Below, one piece after another: positions 1 to 13,134 of a DNA stretch of 64,000 bases. Below the pieces are notes generated by a model. It ran no database searches, was not told where the DNA came from, and saw only the letters and a list, made by a program, of their open reading frames with translations. Within the stretch, counting starts at the first letter, position 1. The number at the start of each line of letters is the position of its first letter. This stretch comes from Margaritifera margaritifera (Eukaryota; Mollusca; Bivalvia; Unionida; Margaritiferidae): assembly GCA_029931535.1 (NCBI GenBank), contig JAQPZY010001621.1, positions 1,178,001 through 1,242,000 of the forward strand, in the 5' to 3' direction. The translations under genes were made by a program, and so were the position numbers.

Positions 1-143
1 ATAATCATCAAACCATATGATTGTATGTATCACTATTAGTACCACCCTTATCACAAAGGAAGGGCACTGTGACCGCCATTGCGCATTTTACTGGCTTAGA
101 TTAAGTTTTTAAGTTGAACTCATGACCCTCTAGGTCTTTTGTA

Positions 144-218
<75 letters not shown>

Positions 219-845
219 TATATACTGTTATACCTAGATTCATGAAACTTGGTGAGGGGATACATCTTGACAAGTACTACCAAGTACTACACTCTTATCA
301 CTAAGGTAAATCACTGTGATCTATATTGCATGATTCACTGGCTTTGGTTAAATTTTGTTTCTTGTTTATTTCTCAAGGTCTGTTTATGCTAGAATCATAA
401 AACTAGAAGATTGCATGCATCTCTATTAGTACCATAACCTTACCACAAAAAACTGTCACTGTGACCTACATTTCACATTTTACTGGCATAGGTTAAGTTT
501 TTGCATTTAGCTCATGACCAAATAGGATTTATAGTATCCCGTATATATATACTGTTATGCCTAGATTCATTAATCTTGACGAGGGAATGCATCTTGATGC
601 TACTCTTCATACAAGTAGGTCACTGTGACCTATATTTCATGCTTCACTGACTTTGGTTAAATTTTGTTTCAAGTTCATTTCTCAGGCTTAGTTCATAGTA
701 GAATCATCAAATTAGGTGATTGTATGCATCTCCATTAGTACCACACCCAACCACACAAGAATGTTACTGTGACATATATTTTACATTTTATTGGCTTATG
801 TTAGGTTTTTGTGTTTAGCTCGTGACCAAATAGACTTTTATCACC
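1..845. repeat. Degenerate direct repeat, unit about 320 bp
   Basis: Roughly two and a half diverged copies of one unit. Each carries a block close to CACTGTGACCTACATTTCAC, then TTTTACTGGC, a 'GCTCATGACC' block and a 'CTGTTATACCTAGATTCAT' block. The anchor 'AATCATMAAAYTAG..GATTG' recurs near 1, 391 and 711. A (TA)n tract separates copies. The same family appears inverted at 16937-17020 and more weakly near 36790. It has no coding potential. Confidence 0.7.
146..224. repeat. (TA)n/(CA)n microsatellite
   Basis: About 60 bp of TA dinucleotides followed by a short CA run, inside the 320-bp repeat family. Confidence 0.95.
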
Positions 846-856
846 CTCTGTGTGTG

Positions 857-860
<4 letters not shown>

Positions 861-938
<78 letters not shown>
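861..938. repeat. (TA)n microsatellite
   Basis: About 70 bp of near-perfect TA repeat, preceded by a short TG run. Confidence 0.95.
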
Positions 939-1325
939 TCACTCCAAGGTTATTCAAAGCCCGTGACTTTCACCCAGTTAAATCTGGCTTGTAGGGCTGG
1001 ACAATGATACTAGTTTCTTAAGCAAATTTGAAGAAGAATGATTTAAAAATTAATGTTTTTTTTTTTTTAATCAACCTTTCACCTCTACTTTCATGATAGA
1101 TAGATAGATATGATAGAAAGGAATGTTTTTTGTGTTGTTTTATGTCTTATATGTCTGTCACAGTAGGTAGGTAGATAGGCAGGTGGGTAGGTCAGTAGAT
1201 ATGTGGTTTTACAATATGTCAGCACAATACTGTCTATATACAGTAGTGCCAATTAAAAGTTCACATATTCAAATATTAAGATGAATAATAGTTTCAAAGA
1301 AGATAATATACTGAAAAACAAGTCT

Positions 1326-1574
1326 TTACTTATAAAACCCATCATATGCAGGGAAAATAAATGAAACTAAACCACCAGGTGTTGCGCCAATCAGAACTTT
1401 GGCTGTGTTTTGATTCTTATACGTTGAAAATTGTGGCTGCTGTACTAAATGTAGTCTAGGTCTTTTAACTGGGCACTCAGTGTTATCAACAATGAAGTGT
1501 GTGTTGGGAAACTTTGCTTTGAAATCACTTGGTGTACAATATGACACCAACACCCTGCGTGACCACCAGTTCAC
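1326..1574 (-). pseudogene. DDE_4-type transposase fragment
   Basis: An 82-codon open stretch reads FPNTHFIVDNTECPVKRP, then QFSTYKNQNTAKVLIGATP and GGLVSF. This is the first-Asp region of DDE_Tnp_4 transposases of the ISL2EU/Harbinger-like type, where the family has a D-x-T-E block followed by a 'YK.HNT.K.LIG..P.G' block. The second Asp and the Glu are missing. The frame stops right after YDGFYK at TAAGTAAAG, which could also be a decayed splice donor. The N-terminal side is interrupted by a 77-bp tandem duplication. I read it as a dead transposon fragment, not a host gene. It is a different lineage from the SWIM-bearing transposase at 48520-49647. Confidence 0.65.
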
Positions 1575-1673
1575 TTTTCTCCACTACTTCTGCATGAAAT
1601 TAACCCAGTGAGGAAAATGCAGGATACAGTTTTCTGGAACTTCAAACATTCTAGATAGCTCAAAGTTTACTTT

Positions 1674-1827
1674 GTGCTGCCTGAATTTGATTCAAGTCAT
1701 GAAGACCTGATCATGAAGACTTAAATGAACAGTATATGATACAAGTAATTGTGCTGCCTGAATTTGATTCAAGTCATGAAGAACTGATCATGAAGACTTA
1801 AATGAACAGTATATGATACAAGTAATT
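1674..1827. repeat. 77-bp tandem duplication
   Basis: Two near-identical 77-bp units, 1674-1750 and 1751-1827, each beginning GTGCTGCCTGAATTTGATTC. They lie just upstream (minus-strand sense) of the DDE_4 fragment. Confidence 0.9.
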
Positions 1828-1890
1828 CAGGTTATATGCAGTTGGTCCAAGAGTTCTCAATACAAAAATTACTTTGCCATAGTTTTCAAG

Positions 1891-2229
1891 TCATGTGTAA
1901 AAATGAATACTAGCTGGAACATTTAGAAAATTGGCAAGTGTAAACATTCTTAATGGTGGTGTTTGGGTTGCTGTATTCTGGAAGCATGGCTCATTCCCTT
2001 CCTTCATATTGCAGTTAAAATCTACTTCAGGCTGATCTGATATAATAACTTTCTTACATCCAATGTCGTCCGGAGTCAAACGTATCTTGGGAACACTAAG
2101 ATAGGTTTCATAAACTTTCTGCTTTCTACCAGTTAATCTCTCTTCCTTGCTAGGACTGCAGGGGACACTGGTCTTCTCTAGCTGAACTGAGATGGCACAG
2201 CAACTGGTACAAGGGCAATGTATAATCAA
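1891..2229 (-). other. Unassigned 112-codon open stretch next to DDE_4 fragment
   Basis: Open on the minus strand, same direction as the transposase fragment at 1326-1574 and about 320 bp upstream of it. The translation has no motif I recognise. It includes a basic stretch (GRKQKVYETY) and several cysteines. It could be an N-terminal exon of the same transposon, but there is no direct support. Confidence 0.25.
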
Positions 2230-2316
2230 ACCAAATAGTGTGTGGTCTCTAGATGGATATATGATGGAGGGGTGGGGTGTATCTGAAACTTTAAACTAGC
2301 TGTTGTGTAGTAGTAC

Positions 2317-2317
<1 letters not shown>

Positions 2318-2367
<50 letters not shown>

Positions 2368-2386
2368 TAATAATAATAATAATAAA
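2318..2386. repeat. (AAT)n microsatellite
   Basis: About 22 AAT units with one AAA interruption. Confidence 0.95.
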
Positions 2387-2582
2387 TTACAATACATGTA
2401 ATTGGGTACAGAGAACTAAATGTTGCCCTCGGTGGTAAAAAAAAAAATGCAAGAAGAAAGTGTCTTCTGTAAAAACATTATGGAAGTTATTATCATAACA
2501 AATGAAATTGAGATTCATGGAAAAAGCATTATCAGACCCAATGAATAAAACATAATCTCCTCAAACTTACTGAAACTTTTAC

Positions 2583-5500
2583 CAACTTAACACCATTCTA
2601 CAAATTCACAGACACTCTCCCTTACACACACCTACAACTTAACACCATTCTATAAATCCACAGACTCTCTCCCTTACACAAAGATGCAACTTAACACCAT
2701 TCTATAAATCCACACTCTCTCCCTTGCACACATCTACAACACCATTCTATAAATCCAGACTCTCTCCCTTACACACACCTACAAGTTAACACCATTCTAT
2801 AAATCCAAACTCTCTACCTTACACAGACCTACAACACCATTCTATAAATCCACACACTCTCTATCTTACACACACCTACAACACCATTCTATAAATCCAC
2901 ACTCTCCCCCTTACACACATCTACAACTTAACACCATTCTATAAATCCACTCTCTCCCTTACACACACCTACAACTTAACACCATTCTATAAATCCAGAC
3001 TCTCTACCTTACACACACCTACAACTTAACACCCTTCTATAAATCCACTCATTCACTCCCTTACACACACCTACAACACCATTCTATAAATCCAGACTCT
3101 CTCCCTTACACACACCTACAACACCATTCTATAAATCCACAGACTCTCTCCATTACACACACCTACAACTTAACACCATTCTATAAATCCACACACTATC
3201 TTACACACATCTACAACTTAACACCATTCAATAAATCCATACTCTCCCTTGCACACGCCTATAACTTAACATCAGTCTCTAACTCTACAGACTCTCTCCC
3301 TTGCACACGCCTACAACAACACTCTATAAATCCACAAACTCTCACCCTTGCACAAACCAACACCATTCTATAAATCCAGACTCTCTCCCGTACACACATC
3401 TACAACTTAACACCATTCAATAAATCCAGACTCTCTCCCTTACACACACCTACAACACCATTCTATAAATCCAGACTCTCTCCCTTACACACACCTACAA
3501 CTTAACACCATTCCATAAATCCACACACTCTTACGCAAACCTACAACACCATTCTATAAATCCACTCTCTCCCTTGCACACGCCTACAACTTAACACCAT
3601 TCTATAAATCCAGACTCTCTCCTTTACACACACCTACAGCACCATTCTATAAATCCAGACTCTCTCCCTTACATACACCAACAACTTAACACCATTCTAA
3701 AAATCCAGACTCTCTCCCTTGCACACACCTACAACTTAACACCATTCTATAAATCCTCTCTCCCTTGCACACATCTACAACTTAACAGTATTATATAAAT
3801 CCAGTCTCTCTCCCTTACACACATCTACAACACCATTCTATAAATCCAGACTCTCTCGCTTACACACACCTACAACTTAACACCATTCTATAAATCAACA
3901 GACGCTCTGCCTTACACACACCTAAAACGTAACACCATTCAATAAATCCACACCCTGTATCTTACACACACCTACAACTTAACACCATTCTATAAATCCA
4001 CACTCTCTCCCATACACACATATACAACTTAACACCATTCTATAAATCCAGTCTCTCCCCTGCACACACCTACAACTTAACACCATTCTATAAATCCACA
4101 GACTATCTCCCTTACACACACCTACAACACCATTCTATAAATCCAGACTCTCTCCCTTGCACATGCCAACAACTTATCACCATTCTATAAATCCACAGAC
4201 TCTCTCCCTTACATACACCTACAACACCCTTCTATAAATCCACAGACACTCTCCCTTACACACACCTACAACTTCACACCATTCTATAAATCCAGACTCT
4301 CTCCCATGTACACGCCTACCACTTCACACCATTCTATAAATCCAGACTCTCTCCCTTACACACACCTACAACACCATTCTATAAATCCAGATTCTCTCCC
4401 GTACATACACCTACAACACCATTCTATAAATCCACAGACTTTCTATCTTACACACATCTAAAACTTAACACCATTCTATAAATCCACACTCTCCCTTATA
4501 CACACCTACAACACCATTTTATAAATCCACACTCTAGCCCTTGCACATACCTACAACTTAACACCATTCTATAATTCCACTCTCTCCCTTGCACACGCTT
4601 ACAACAACATTCTATAAATCCAGACTCTCTGCCTTACACACACCTACAACATTCTATAAATACAGACTCTCTGCCTTACACACACCTACAACACCATTCT
4701 ATAAATCCACACTCTCCCCCTTACAGACATCTACAACACCATTCTATAAATCCACACTCTCTCTCCTGCAAACGCCTACAACTTAACACCTTTCTATAAA
4801 TCCAGACTCCCTGCCTTACACACACCTACAACGTCATTCTATAAATCCACTCTCTCCTGTACACACACATACAACTTAACACCATTCTATAAATCCAGAT
4901 TATCTTCCTTGCACACATCTACAACTTAACACCATTCTATAAATCCAGAGACTCTCTCCCTTACACACACCTACAACTTAACACCATTCTATAAATCCAC
5001 ACACTCTCTGCCTTAAACACACCTACAACTTAACACCATTCTATAAATCCACACACTATCTTACAGACCTACAACTTAACACCATTCTATAAATCTAGAC
5101 TCTCTCTCTTGCACACGCCTAGAACTTAACACCATTCTATAAATCCAGACTCTCTCCCTTACACACACCTACAACACCATTCTATAAATCCAGACTCTCT
5201 CCCTTACACACACCTACAACTTAACACCATTTTATAAATCCAGACTTTCTTACACACACCTACAACTTAACACCATTATATAAATCCACTCTCTCCCTTG
5301 CACATGCCTACAACATTATATAAATCCAGTCTGACACACACTTACAACACCATTCTATAAATCCAGACTCTCTCCCTTATACACACCTACAACACCATTC
5401 TATAAATCCACAGAATCTCTGCCTAACACACACCTACAACTTAACACCATTCTATAAATCCACACACTATCTTACACACACCAACAACTTACAACCATTC

Positions 5501-6719
5501 TATAAATCCACACTATCCCCCTTACACACATCTACAACTTAACACCATTCTATAAATCCACACTCTGCCTTGCACACGCCTACAACTTAACACCATTCTG
5601 TAAATCCACAGACTTTCTGCCTCACACACACCTACAACGTCATTCTATAAATCCACTCTCTCCTTTACACACACCTACACCTTAACACCATTCTATAAAT
5701 CTAGATTCTCTTCCTTGGACACACCTACAACACCATTCTATAAATCCAGACTCTCTGCCTTACACACACCTACAACACCATTCCATAAATCCACACTCTC
5801 TCCGTTGCACACACCTACAACTTAACACCATTCTATAAATCCACACTCTCTCCCTTACACACCTACGACACCATTCTATAAATCCAAACTCTCTCGCTTA
5901 CACACAGCTACAACTTAAAACCATTCTATCAATCCAGACTTTCTATCTTCCACACCTACAACACCATTCTATAAATCCACTCTCTACCTTATACACACCT
6001 ACAACTTAACACCATTCTATAAATCCACTCTCCCTTGCACACACCTACAACTTAACACAATTCTATAAATCCATTCTCTCCCTTGCACATACCTACAACA
6101 ACATTCTATAAATCTAGACTCTCTGCCTGACACACACATACAACACCATTCTATAAATCCAGACTCTCTGCCTTACACACACCTACAAGTTAACACCATT
6201 CTATAAATCCACACTCTCCCCCTTACACACACCTACAACTTAACACCATTCTATAAATCCAGACTCTCTGCCTTACACACACCTACAAGTTAACACCATC
6301 CTATAAATCCACACTCTCCCCCTTACACACGCCTACAACTTAACACTATTCTATAAATCCAATCTCTCCCTTGCACATACCTACAACAACATTCTATAAA
6401 TCTAGACTCTCTGCCTGACAAACACCTACAACACCATTCTATAAATCCAGACTCTGCCTTACACACACCTACAAATTAACACCATTCTATAAATCCACAC
6501 TCTCCCCCTTACACACGCCTACAACTTAACACCATTCTATAAATCTACACTCTGCCTTGCACACGCCTACAACTTAACACCATTCTATAAATCCAGATTC
6601 TCTTCCTTGGACACACCTACAACTTAACACCATTCCATAAATCCACAGACTCTCTCCTTTACACACGCCTACAACACCATTCTATAAATCCAGACTCTCT
6701 CCCTTACACTCACCTACAA
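2583..6719. repeat. 4.1-kb degenerate minisatellite
   Basis: A continuous array of roughly 80-90 copies of a unit of about 40-50 bp. The core is ACACCATTCTATAAATCCA, then GACTCTCTCCCTTACACACA and CCTACAAC. Two length classes alternate irregularly, with or without an extra CTTAACA-type block before ACACCATT. Copies differ by substitutions and small indels throughout, so the array looks old and not recently homogenised. There is no conserved reading frame. Short ORFs inside it (for example 4589-4786) are by-products of the repeat. Confidence 0.95.
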
Positions 6720-6732
6720 ACTCTCATTTAAA

Positions 6733-6736
<4 letters not shown>

Positions 6737-6788
<52 letters not shown>
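6737..6788. repeat. (TA)n microsatellite
   Basis: About 50 bp of TA at the right border of the minisatellite. Confidence 0.95.
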
Positions 6789-6791
<3 letters not shown>

Positions 6792-7169
6792 ATAAGAAGA
6801 AAAAGAAGAAGAATAACAGAATGTTATTTGAATGTGAAACTGGACTAATGGTGCCATATAATCACAAAGCACTTTTATTTTATTTTTCCTGCAAGAAACA
6901 AACAGAATTACTATAATGCAGCCTAAATTTATATTATGTTAGATCAAAAAACAAATACATGTGTTGGCTGCAGATAGTCAGTATCATATCAAGGACTTGT
7001 TCTAAAATACCTGCTTTTTATACAATAGAACACAACAACAATAACTCAAACACTATATTACTACTACAAAAATAGGCAACATCTCTGCAAAACAAGAACA
7101 AAATTATATATAACGATAGTTAGCTCTGCAAGTCATAGACCAGAAGAGCTTATGGCAGGACCTGTTGTC

Positions 7170-10100
7170 CATCATCTGACATCTCTACATCCATCCATTA
7201 GCACAAGTTTGTTATTGCTACTCCTAAACTACTTGGAGGAATGCCATGAAACTTTACACACACATTCATCCCATGGTCTAGCTGGTTCTAAATTAAAATG
7301 GTGCTGCTCAGACAACAATATTCATCTTCAAAATCTTGTTATCGCTACTCCTCCTGAACAGAGTTTTCACCAGAAGACTTCTTATGATGCCTAGTTGTCC
7401 TAAATGAAAATAGTGCCACTTGTACATCCAATATGGCTGCCACATATGCCATCTTCAAAATCTTGTTATTGCTACTCCTTGTGAATGGCTGGTCATATCC
7501 ACATGGGTTTTTCACCAAAAAACTTCTTATGATGTTTAGTTGGTCCAAACTTAAAAAGGTGCCAATGTTGCATCCAATATGGCTGCAATCTTGAAAATCT
7601 TATTGCTACTTTTTCTGAATGGAAAGTCACAACACCATGGGGTTTTCACCAAAAAAACTTCTTATGATATCTAGATGGTCCTATATAAATATGGTGCCAC
7701 CTGAACAGAAAGTCATACTGACATTGAGTTTTCACCAGAAGACTGGTGCCTAGTTGGTCCCAAATGAAAATGGTGCTGATCTGACATCCAGTATGGCCAC
7801 CACAGTAGCTATCCTGAAAATATTGTATTGCTACTCCTCCTAGATCATATTGACATGGGGTTTTGACCTAAAGACTTCTTGTGATATCTAGTTGGGCATA
7901 AATGAAAATGGTGCCGATCCGACATCCAATATGGTTGTCATTACTGCTATCTTGAAAATCAGATTAAATGGTCACAATCTGACCTCCAATCTGGCCGCCA
8001 CTGTGGCTATCTTGAAAATCTAGTTACTGCTACTCCTCCTGGACGAATGGTCATATCGACATGGTGTTTTTGCCATAAGACTTCTTGTGATATACAGTTG
8101 GACCTAAATGAAAACGGTGCTGATCTGACATCTAGTGTTGTCACCATGGCTGGTGTCTTTAAAATCTTATTACTGCTACTCAACCTTGATGCAGTCATAT
8201 CAACATGGAGTTTCCACCAGTAGGCTCCTTACGATATCTAGTTACTTATAACTCAAAATGGTGCCAATCTGCATGGTGGCCATTTTAATCTTGTCATGGC
8301 TTGTACAGCCCCCCCCCCCTGAGAGCTGCTTATCAAGGAGTATTCTTTATTATGGAAATTGAACTTTCTCCGTATGTTACTTTGATATCTAGTTTGTTCT
8401 AAATTAAAATGGTGCTGATGTTACCCACCATGGTGGCCATTCTTAAAATCTTGTCATAAACAGGTACAAAAGTAGAAGAAAAACAAAAAACGTACCAATT
8501 TAGCATCCCACTACAGCAAAAGGACACTAGTCCATCTCGTAACAACCTGTGTTATGATTCAAATAATCCTCTCAATTTTATTTATTTATAAGTTTTGGAA
8601 AATATGTAAATAAGAAAAATTCTGAATTCAAAAAGTGACATTTTATTAAGTTTTAATGTTCTGTATTTCCTTTGATAAATTTAAATAGCTTTGGAAACAA
8701 AATCAGTGAGTTTTTCTGCAAATTCAAGGACTTTCCAGGAAAAAAATAACTTGGTCAATATTCAAGGCATTTTCAAGGCAACTCCTCAAATTCAACCATT
8801 TTTCAAGGTTGTACGAACCATGCTTGTTTCTGCTACTCCTCCTAGATGGATGGTCATATCAACAAGGTGCTTTCACCAAAAGACTTCTTATGATGTTTAG
8901 TTGGTAATAAATGAAAATGGCACTGATCTAACAGCCAATGGTAGCCATCTTGAAAATCATCGCTACTCCTCCTCAATGGATGGTCATATTTACATGGGTT
9001 TTTCAGAGAAAAACTTCTAATGATGTCTAGTTGGTTCTAAATGAAAATGGTGCATTCAATATGGCAGCCACAGTGGCTACTTTAAAAATCTTGTTACTAC
9101 TCAGAAATATTACTGCCGGTTTCAACACTCAACAGTTAAAACAAAGAAATGGTCTTATCTTGAATTCCTCAACATTCTTTTCAGCCAGTAGAGCATCAGT
9201 CCCTTTGTGGGACTCTAGTTGGTTTATACCAGTGGTTCCCAAACCTAGGGTCACGACCCAAATAAGGGTTGTGAGGACCCTCGCGACCCTATACTGGTAC
9301 TGCATTTTGGGTAGCAAAAGATGGTATTTAGGGTCGCGTTCAAAAAAGTCTGGGAACCACTGGTTTATACAAAACACAAATCCTAATAATATTAATCTTT
9401 AGTTCTACTTGTCGTAGACCAATCGAGTTTATGGGATGGCCTGTTATCGTTCATCAGTAGTCCATTCGTCTGTTAACACAAAAAGTTCGTTATTGCTACT
9501 TCTCCTAAACTACTTTGGAGGATTACCATGAAACTTTACACACCCATTCATTCCATGGTCTAGTTGGTCCTAAATGAAAATGGTGCCCATTGGACATCCA
9601 TTATGGCCTCCACATTGAATATCCGAGCGGCACCATTTTAATTTATGACCAACTAGACCATGGTCCTAAATGGAAATGGTCTATAACAAGATTTTCGCAT
9701 GACGTTGTTCTGGCAGGTATACCAACTATACATCATAAGAAGTCTTTTAATGGAAATCCCCCGTTTATATGACCATCCATTCAGGAGGAGTAGCAGGCAT
9801 CTAGCTGGCATGCCTGCCATAACACGATGTGTCAAGCAAAACTCTGGTGTAAAGTAAAAATCTTGTTATAAACCATTTTCTTGTCTACCAGAACAGGTCA
9901 TCTTGAAAATTTGGTTATTACTACTCCTTGTGAATGGATGGTCATTATCAACATTGGGTTTTCATTAGAAGACTTCCTATAATGTCTAGTTGGTCCTAAA
10001 AGAAAATGGTGACAATCTGACATTTAATATAGCCACCACCACAGCCATCTTGAAAATCTTGTTATCGCTAGTTCTTGTGAATGGAAAGTCATATTGACAT

Positions 10101-10290
10101 AGGGTTTTCACCAGAAGACTTCTTATGATGTCTAGTTGGTCCTAAGTAAAAATGGTGCTCCTCAGATGTCCATTATGGCTGCCACTGTGGCCATCCTGAA
10201 AATCTTATTTCTCCTCCCATCAATGGATAGTCATTTAAACATGGGGTTTTCATTACAAGACTTCTTATGATGATTTGTTGGCATACCTGC
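7170..10290. repeat. Array of degenerate units of about 150 bp
   Basis: About 15-20 diverged copies, often in tandem. Recurrent blocks are TTGGTCCTAAATGAAAATGG, 'GACATCCAATATGGC.GCCAC', 'CTTGAAAATCTTGTTATTGC', TACTCCTCCTGAATGGATGG, 'TCATAT..ACATGGGGTTTTCACC' and AGACTTCTTATGATGTCTAG. A shorter foreign block with TTTCCAAGGACTTTCCAGG-like sequence (about 8685-8825) and a hAT MITE (9230-9362) interrupt it. No coding content. Around 8450-8690 the pattern is hard to follow. Confidence 0.85.
9222..9370. mobile_element. hAT-type MITE with 8-bp target duplication
   Basis: A 133-bp element at 9230-9362 begins CAGTGGTTCCCAAACCTAGG and ends ...CTGGGAACCACTG, an inverted terminus. It is flanked on both sides by the perfect 8-bp direct repeat GTTTATAC (9222-9229 and 9363-9370). 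The CAGTGGTTCCCA terminus and 8-bp duplication are diagnostic of the hAT superfamily. It is non-autonomous and inserted inside the 150-bp repeat array. Confidence 0.93.
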
Positions 10291-10779
10291 CAGAACGAAA
10301 AACATGATTTTCAGTAAATCTGATGCAAAAGAAAGGGAGACTTTTGTTGACAACACGATATATGCCCATAATCTGTATAAACTAAACAGTGGAGCTTAAT
10401 TCTCATGGAAAACTATCACCATGTGGCAGTTAATACAGTTAATTGTCACAGAGGCGATTAAAAGGCCAAGGCAATCAAAGATAAACAAACCCCACTCTAC
10501 AGATTACTAAACTGACTGGTTTAGAGTCGCAAGTCCTTTCAGCACTGCTGTAGGAGAGCCCATTAGACAAATTTGCAGAGGTGAAGTACACAAAGTGGAA
10601 CAACCCAATTTGTTTGAAATTGAGTAATACATGGCTGGTCCAGTTGAGCCAGCATACCATGTTGTTAGTGGCCCAATATGTTCTGCTATGATGATATGTT
10701 CTGGTTGAGGAAATGGAGGTTGGTGGAGCCGAAGCTGTGTGAAAACCCCTGCATGGCTGACATTACCAAATCTTCTTCG
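10291..10779. other. Unannotated intergenic stretch
   Basis: No gene, RNA or repeat recognised. The open stretch 10475-10660 on the minus strand has no family resemblance. Confidence 0.5.
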
Positions 10780-10972
10780 GGAGCTGCGGTGGCTCAGTGG
10801 TTACTGTGCCAGACTCAAAACTGAAAGGGTGCAGGTTCGAATCCTACCACTGGACCAGCCTGGGTCAGCTACCATGGCGTGACCTTGGGCAAGGCACTTT
10901 ACTCCAATTGCCTCGGAACTAAATAACTTACTTCTGTTGCTGTGCCATAAAACATCAAACCAAACAAAATCT
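10780..10972 (+). mobile_element. tRNA-headed SINE, copy 1
   Basis: The A box is within GTGGCTCAGTGG (10789-10800) and the B box is GGTTCGAATCC (10834-10844). They are followed by the tail GACCTTGGGCAAGGCACTTT ACTCC that recurs in the other SINEs here. It ends near CATAAAACATCAAACC. The pol III promoter boxes are well preserved. It is not a functional tRNA because the anticodon stem and acceptor do not fold. Confidence 0.85.
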
Positions 10973-11895
10973 TCTGAATGGGCGATCTTTCTCCCTTCAG
11001 AGATCTGGAGATCAAAAAATAGATTATGGGGGTGGCATCAGTACTAATGGTGACTGCATCCTTGTGCATGCATTTCTTGGCTCTCATTTGCCTGGGTCAA
11101 ATACTTCATTGTGACGGTCACCCATTTTTCCTCAGACAAGTGTGATCACATATGGTTCAAACTGCACCCCAGAAAAAAAATACAGATGGGGTGATTATCC
11201 CCTGCTAGCTTAAAATGCTTGCACTCTACACACTTTGTTGCTGATACTTGTAATTACAGAAAGCAAGACAATGGTATATACAGGCGAAAGCAGTAAAGTA
11301 TCAACCTGAATTTACTCTGAAGTGGATGCCTTGCATTACGATAAATGCCAGAGAAGAATGATGAAATGATCTGATTACATGGAATAAATTATCATTTACT
11401 CGACAGTTACTGACACAATTTACAAAAAGTACCAAGTTGAATAATATGTACTAAAGACCATCAGGCAGGCAATTAAGAAGGCACCAATTAGCTTATCATA
11501 TGCTGAAGTTTGACAATCGAACTGCAAAAGATCATGTATATTTCCCGGGGATGACTAAACTCGAAGGAAGCACTCAACTGATAAAAGGGCACAAAGTAGA
11601 TTGGTATTTGTGAGGCCTCATAAAGAGCTTGTTGGTTAGGCATGAGCAGAATAGTAACTGGTGTTTAATGGAATTTAGTACCAATCTCTCTAAGGGAAGA
11701 CCACTCTAGTCTGACTTCAGCCCAGGCAAGCATACAACCTTCAGCACTTTTGTTGCTAAAACAAGTTAAAAGATGTGGTGAATGTCACTGTTTGCTTGTG
11801 TGGGCTGGATTTGCAAGGTAGTGGATGTACTCCTAAAGTATTCGGATTAAGTAATGTCTTTGAAGAAGAATCTTAGCTACTTGAAATACAGTATA
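10973..11895. other. Unannotated intergenic stretch
   Basis: Plain AT-rich DNA. No exon, RNA gene or repeat recognised. Confidence 0.5.
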
Positions 11896-12119
11896 AAGTA
11901 CTGTCTATACTCACGCATAATCCAGGCCCAACTGCAAACTGCATAGACCCAGATCTGCTGGCGCATAATGCGCCAGCAGATCAGGGTCTATGTTGTTTGT
12001 TCTACTGATTAGTCCTTACAAACTGCATAGACCCAGATCTGCTGCCGCATTATGCGATGGCAGATCTGGGTCTATGCAGTTTGCAGTTGGTATCGGCTTA
12101 TACATGAGTATATATGGTA
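11896..12119. mobile_element. Fold-back TIR element with nested palindromes
   Basis: The outer arms at 11928-11960 and 12061-12090 (CCAACTGCAAACTGCATAGA...) are inverted copies. Inside lie two hairpins. The first is 11942-11992, with arms of about 25 bp and a 1-nt centre at GCGCATAATGCGC. The second is 12020-12082, with arms of about 30 bp around GCATTATGC. The flanks continue as imperfect inverted termini resembling TATACTCRYGYATAA. These ends match the elements at 30700 and 34261, so this appears to be a TIR transposon derivative with internal inverted duplication. Confidence 0.75.
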
Positions 12120-13134
12120 TATAGTTTCTAATTGCTTGGCATAAATCTTTCCCCAATCACAAAGCATTCATTGATGACTAACCAAATTTCTCTAATCTTG
12201 AAAAGCAGCCCTTAAGTCTGGAGAAAGAAAGATGTTATATATACCAAGTTTTAACAATTCAAAGAGATTCATTCTTTAATTTTGAAACCAAAAAACGAAA
12301 ATGGCTACTCAAAAGTGAACACAAACATAATTTCTGTACAATATAGTTTTAATGAATAATGTATTAAATGAAATAATAACTGTCCCCAAAAGATTATTTT
12401 ACCCACAATGTTAAATGGAATAAACATTTTGTATCATGCAATTTTTGACATTTATTTTCTTATACAATTCATGTCATGTGCAACTGGTATTAAAAACACA
12501 TGTAACTTTTAACTGTACTCGGGTTCTCTATTGTAGACATGTACTTGATAATATGGTGCTGGGGAAAGAGGTAAAAGTTGCACTAAATGAATACGAAGAA
12601 GATTATGTGGTTACCTTCTTGGTGTCCATATATCTCTGTCAAATTCTGAATGAACATGTGAAGCATAATTATCTAAAGGAGGTTGCAGTTGTTGAGATAG
12701 CAAACTGGAATGTAGTTGAAAACCAAAGAAGTTTTAAGAAAAATTTATTATAAAAGATTTACATTAAATCCAATATTTAAAGAACTGCTAGGCACAAGTA
12801 AAATGTGATAACAAAGATCATATAAAGACTTGGACTTAAATAAATTCTTTGTGAAAAGCAAACATTCACTAAATTGCATTTATACACAAGCTCCATAGTA
12901 CTTTGGAAGATTTTGTCCATCCTATCTCTAATTGTCTACTGTTATCAAATCTCTAATTGTCTACTGTATCAAGCTCCACTGCAAGTGAAACAAAATTTAC
13001 ATGATTTGCTCCAGCCAGATAACTCTCTCTCAACCTTAGCTTTTATACTGAATGCCACAAACTAACAGCTCATCTAATAAGGCCAACAGTATAATGCAAT
13101 ATATTTGCCACAACACTTTCTTCATTCAACTATG

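Noticed and set aside
2583..6719. CRISPR-like array of short repeats
   Set aside because: Units are contiguous, degenerate and have no unique spacers; the genome is eukaryotic.
12436..12753. 105-codon ORF on plus strand as a gene
   Set aside because: No recognisable domain, no splice context, and AT-rich composition like its surroundings; probably chance.
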